Shown here: piece after piece, positions 61,361 through 64,000 of the stretch
How positions within the stretch are numbered: position 1 is the first letter of the stretch
Layout: each line of letters starts with the position of its first letter
Source: JAVBJN01 sp031546985
GTDB taxonomy: Bacteria; Bacteroidota; Bacteroidia; Chitinophagales; Chitinophagaceae
Direction: 5' to 3'
Length of the DNA stretch: 64,000 bases
Assembly (NCBI GenBank): GCA_031546985.1
Contig: JAVBJN010000057.1
Span: forward strand, 1-64,000
Notes under the pieces: model-generated
Database searches by the model: none
What the model saw: the letters and a program-made list of their open reading frames with translations, nothing else
Told to the model about the DNA's origin: nothing
Program-made: the position numbers and the translations under genes

Positions 61361-62368
61361 ATGAATATCATCATTCCTATGGCTGGTGCGGGCAAGCGTA
61401 TGCGCCCACACACACTTACCACGCCTAAACCTTTGCTGCCGTTAGCGGGCAAACCTATCGTGCAAAGACTGGTAGAAGATATCGCAGAAACCTGCAAAGA
61501 AAAGATCGACAATATAGCTTTTGTAGTAGGCCGTTTTGGTGCCGAAGCAGAAAAACACCTGCTCGAGGTGGCTGCCCGCCTGGGTGCCAAAGGGCATATC
61601 TGCTACCAGGATGAGCCACTGGGTACCGCCCATGCCATCCTTTGCGCCAAAGAACTGCTGCAAGGCAATGTATTTATCGCTTTTGCCGATACCCTGTTTA
61701 AGGCCACTTTCGATTTTGATAAAGAAAAAGATGCCATTATATGGTGTCAGAAAATCGAAGACCCTTCTAAATTCGGTGTGGTTACCCTCAACGATGCGGG
61801 AGAGGTAACGGCTTTTGTAGAAAAACCCGACACTTTTGTATCCGACCTGGCCATTATTGGTGTATATTATTTTAAAGATGGCGAAAACCTGCGCAGCGAG
61901 CTGCAATACCTGGTAGACAATGATCTGAAAGAGAAGGGAGAATACCAGCTCACCAATGCCATGGAAACCATGCGCCTTAAAACCATCCGTTTTTATACCG
62001 GCGAGGTAGAAGAATGGCTCGATTGTGGTAATAAAGACGCTACCGTGTATACCAACCAGCGTATCCTGAGCATTAAGCAGCATAAAGAGCAGCTGGTACA
62101 CGAAAGCGCCAAGAGCCTGAACAGCGTAATTATACCACCCTGCTTCATTGGCGAAGGCGTAGAAATCGTGAATTCTGTAGTGGGTCCGTACGTGTCTTTA
62201 GAGAAGGGAACCAAAATTCACAACAGTATCATAAAAAACAGTATCGTGCAATCATACACACATCTAAATGGTGTACATTTGGATAATTCCATGATTGGCA
62301 ATCAGGTATCTATGGAAAAGAGGCCTAACTCGCTGAGCATGGGAGATTATACCACTTCTTATGAGTAA
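61361..62368 (+). CDS. Sugar-1-phosphate nucleotidyltransferase
   Basis: A 335-residue enzyme with the N-terminal nucleotidyltransferase signature (IIPMAGAGKRMRPHTLTTPKPLLP) and the catalytic region EPLGTAHAILCAKELL. The C-terminal ~70 residues (VIIPPCFIGEGVEIVNSVVG) form left-handed beta-helix turns, as in glucose-1-phosphate thymidylyltransferases and related pyrophosphorylases. The sugar and nucleotide cannot be told. It follows dut by 42 bp and overlaps the next gene by 8 bases. Confidence 0.88.
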   Translation: MNIIIPMAGAGKRMRPHTLTTPKPLLPLAGKPIVQRLVEDIAETCKEKIDNIAFVVGRFGAEAEKHLLEVAARLGAKGHICYQDEPLGTAHAILCAKELLQGNVFIAFADTLFKATFDFDKEKDAIIWCQKIEDPSKFGVVTLNDAGEVTAFVEKPDTFVSDLAIIGVYYFKDGENLRSELQYLVDNDLKEKGEYQLTNAMETMRLKTIRFYTGEVEEWLDCGNKDATVYTNQRILSIKQHKEQLVHESAKSLNSVIIPPCFIGEGVEIVNSVVGPYVSLEKGTKIHNSIIKNSIVQSYTHLNGVHLDNSMIGNQVSMEKRPNSLSMGDYTTSYE

Positions 62369-64000
62369 TGCTTTTAAATCATACTACATTATACCATTAA
62401 GCCTTGCGGCTGTATTTTCATTGAGTGCCTGCAGTACCGGTAAACGGACTACTGCAGGCACTCAGGCTGTAAGCAAGCCTGTAACCCTCACCGATGCAGA
62501 TCGTACCAAGCTGGATAACCTGTTTATGGATGCGGAGAAAGCCCGTATTCTCGACGATGATACCAAAGCACTGCGGCTGTACCAGGAGTACCTGAAAATC
62601 AACCCTTCCAACGCTACGGTACAATACAATATAGGTCGCATTTTGCTGGAGCAGAACAGTTATTCGCAGGCTTTGCCTTATGCCGAGCGGGCTGCCCAGC
62701 TGGAACCAGGCAACAAATGGTTCAGCGAGATGTATGCCGATGCGCTTACCGTAAACAGCCAGTACCTGAAAGCTGCTGATGTGTATGGCAAGCTGGTAAA
62801 ACAGTTTCCGCAGGAAGAAGACTACATGTACAAACGGGCCATTGTGCAAATGCGGGGCAATGATACCAATGGCGCACTGCAAACCATTAATGAGCTCGAA
62901 AAAATAACCGGCGTACAAGACGAACTGGTATTTCAAAAACAGGCTATTTACCTTAAAATGGGCAAAGTAGACCTTGCGGCTAAGGAAATACAGAAACTGA
63001 TAGACCAAAACCCCGGCGATGTAAAATACCTGGGCATGCTGGCCGAGATGTATGAGGCCAACAATATGGCCACCAAAGCCGATAGTACTTACAGCCTTAT
63101 TAAGAAAATGCCCGGCGATAACCCGCAGGCTATGCTTATTATGGCGCAATACTATAAGCGCAAGAAAGACGAAACGCAGTACCGTGCTACCATGGAAAAA
63201 CTGGTGCGCAGCAAGGAGATCGACGAGGATACCAAAATAGCCATGATCGTTCCGGTATTGCAGGAGTCGGGCCGCGATAGCACCGCCCGCCAGTCGGCAC
63301 TCAACCTGGCCAAAGAATTTTACCAGAGCGATACTGCCAGCTTTAAAAGCGCCGCGCTGTATGCCGATGTGCTGTATATGAACAACCAGCCTAAAGAAGC
63401 GCTGCCTTTATATTACCGCACGTTAAACAACGACAATACCAAGTTTGGCACCTGGCAGCAAATCATGTTTATCTACGCACAGGAGATGAACAACGATTCG
63501 CTTATCGCCATTACAGAGCGGGCTATGGTTTACTACCCCAACCAGGCGGTTAGTTATTACTTCAACGGCTCGGCCTACAATCAGAAAAAGAACTATGCTG
63601 CCGCCCAAAAAGCCCTTACCAAAGGCTTGCAACTCGATGGCGACAATAAGGAACTGAATGCCGATATGTATGCCATGCTGGCCGAGACATACCACAATGC
63701 CAAAAACTACGCAGCTTCCGACAGTGCGTTTGAAAAATCGCTGGCCCTTATCCCCGATAATGCCAGTACCCTCAACAACTTTGCATACTATCTTTCCCTG
63801 CGCAATAAGGACCTGGACAAGGCCCAGAAAATGTCTAAGAAATCGCTGGAATTAAGACCCGACGAGAAGTCGTTTCTCGATACCTACGGCTGGATATTGT
63901 ACAAACAGGCCAAGTATACCGAGGCCAAAGAATACATTGAAAAAGCCATTCAGGCAGCCGGCGATGACGACGCCACCCTGCTGGAGCACCTGGGCGATAT
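62361..64000 (+). CDS. TPR-repeat lipoprotein, cut by the window end
   Basis: An open frame of at least 546 codons runs off the right edge. It starts at ATG 62361, overlapping the end of the nucleotidyltransferase gene by 8 bases. The signal sequence with lipobox SLSACSTG gives a lipoprotein (Cys near residue 28). The rest is built of tetratricopeptide repeats (LRLYQEYLKINPSNATVQYN, YAERAAQLEPGNKWFSEMYA and, near the end, KKSLELRPDEKSFLDTYGWI). Such proteins act as scaffolds for protein contacts at the envelope. Its specific partner is unknown. Confidence 0.85.
   Translation, partial: MSNAFKSYYIIPLSLAAVFSLSACSTGKRTTAGTQAVSKPVTLTDADRTKLDNLFMDAEKARILDDDTKALRLYQEYLKINPSNATVQYNIGRILLEQNSYSQALPYAERAAQLEPGNKWFSEMYADALTVNSQYLKAADVYGKLVKQFPQEEDYMYKRAIVQMRGNDTNGALQTINELEKITGVQDELVFQKQAIYLKMGKVDLAAKEIQKLIDQNPGDVKYLGMLAEMYEANNMATKADSTYSLIKKMPGDNPQAMLIMAQYYKRKKDETQYRATMEKLVRSKEIDEDTKIAMIVPVLQESGRDSTARQSALNLAKEFYQSDTASFKSAALYADVLYMNNQPKEALPLYYRTLNNDNTKFGTWQQIMFIYAQEMNNDSLIAITERAMVYYPNQAVSYYFNGSAYNQKKNYAAAQKALTKGLQLDGDNKELNADMYAMLAETYHNAKNYAASDSAFEKSLALIPDNASTLNNFAYYLSLRNKDLDKAQKMSKKSLELRPDEKSFLDTYGWILYKQAKYTEAKEYIEKAIQAAGDDDATLLEHLGD

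Overview
The window comes from a Bacteroidota chromosome, most likely of the family Chitinophagaceae. This is judged from gene content: type IX secretion and gliding genes (gldF, gldG, gldJ, porU, porV), secreted proteins with type A and type B T9SS sorting domains, a fused MurF-alanine racemase, a fused CcoN-CcoO oxidase subunit, Bacteroidota-type -7 boxes (TAnnTTTG) upstream of many genes, and little use of Shine-Dalgarno sequences. No tRNA, rRNA, prophage, insertion sequence or CRISPR array was found. The region reads as ordinary core chromosome with repeat-rich spacers.

Layout. 0-6.3 kb: a cbb3 oxidase cluster on the minus strand (ccoI, ccoS, ccoNO, ccoQ-like, ccoP) with Crp/Fnr-type boxes before ccoI and before ccoS. 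6.5-10.9 kb: two tandem paralogous T9SS type B secreted proteins with PKD repeats. 11.3-18.99 kb: a KamA-like radical SAM protein, YceI, a Crp-family regulator, gyrB, a cysteine-rich AraC regulator and a lipoprotein/barrel-like pair. 19.1-25.9 kb: an RluA pseudouridine synthase, then a heavy-metal RND operon whose pump is fused to its TolC-like partner. 26-32.3 kb: a divergent PRPP synthetase with a GNAT, a lipoprotein, Kbp (BON-LysM), a Dph6-like ATPase, fumarase and a TetR regulator. 32.4-36.4 kb: a TolC/EmrA/EmrB-type efflux operon. 36.4-43.9 kb: a T9SS type A protein, a head-GIN protein, lspA, murF-alr and a TerC-family protein. 43.9-47.5 kb: a gldF-gldG-DUF4340 operon. 47.6-52.7 kb: an IscA-type protein, a cysteine desulfurase, methylmalonyl-CoA epimerase, an LprI-like protein and the stand-alone murF. 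52.7-60.1 kb: gldJ divergent from porU-porV-ispF. 60.9-64 kb: dut, a sugar nucleotidyltransferase and a TPR lipoprotein cut by the window edge.

How the parts work together. GldJ, PorU and PorV are T9SS outer-membrane components, and GldF/GldG are the gliding ABC transporter; at least three proteins in the window carry the sorting domains this system recognises. LspA matures the many lipoproteins seen here. CcoI and CcoS are the copper-loading and assembly factors for the oxidase encoded beside them, and the boxes suggest one shared oxygen- or redox-responsive regulator.

The least explained DNA lies in the spacers: a duplicated terminator-bearing, RNA-like module at 60.2-60.84 kb, a diverged repeat shared by two convergent spacers (11.15 and 17.55 kb), and four terminators built on the same CAATATTG palindrome. 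These, the metal pump fusion with an internal signal-peptide-like junction, and the cysteine cluster in the AraC regulator are the best candidates for new biology. None of them amounts to a clear new multi-gene system from sequence alone.
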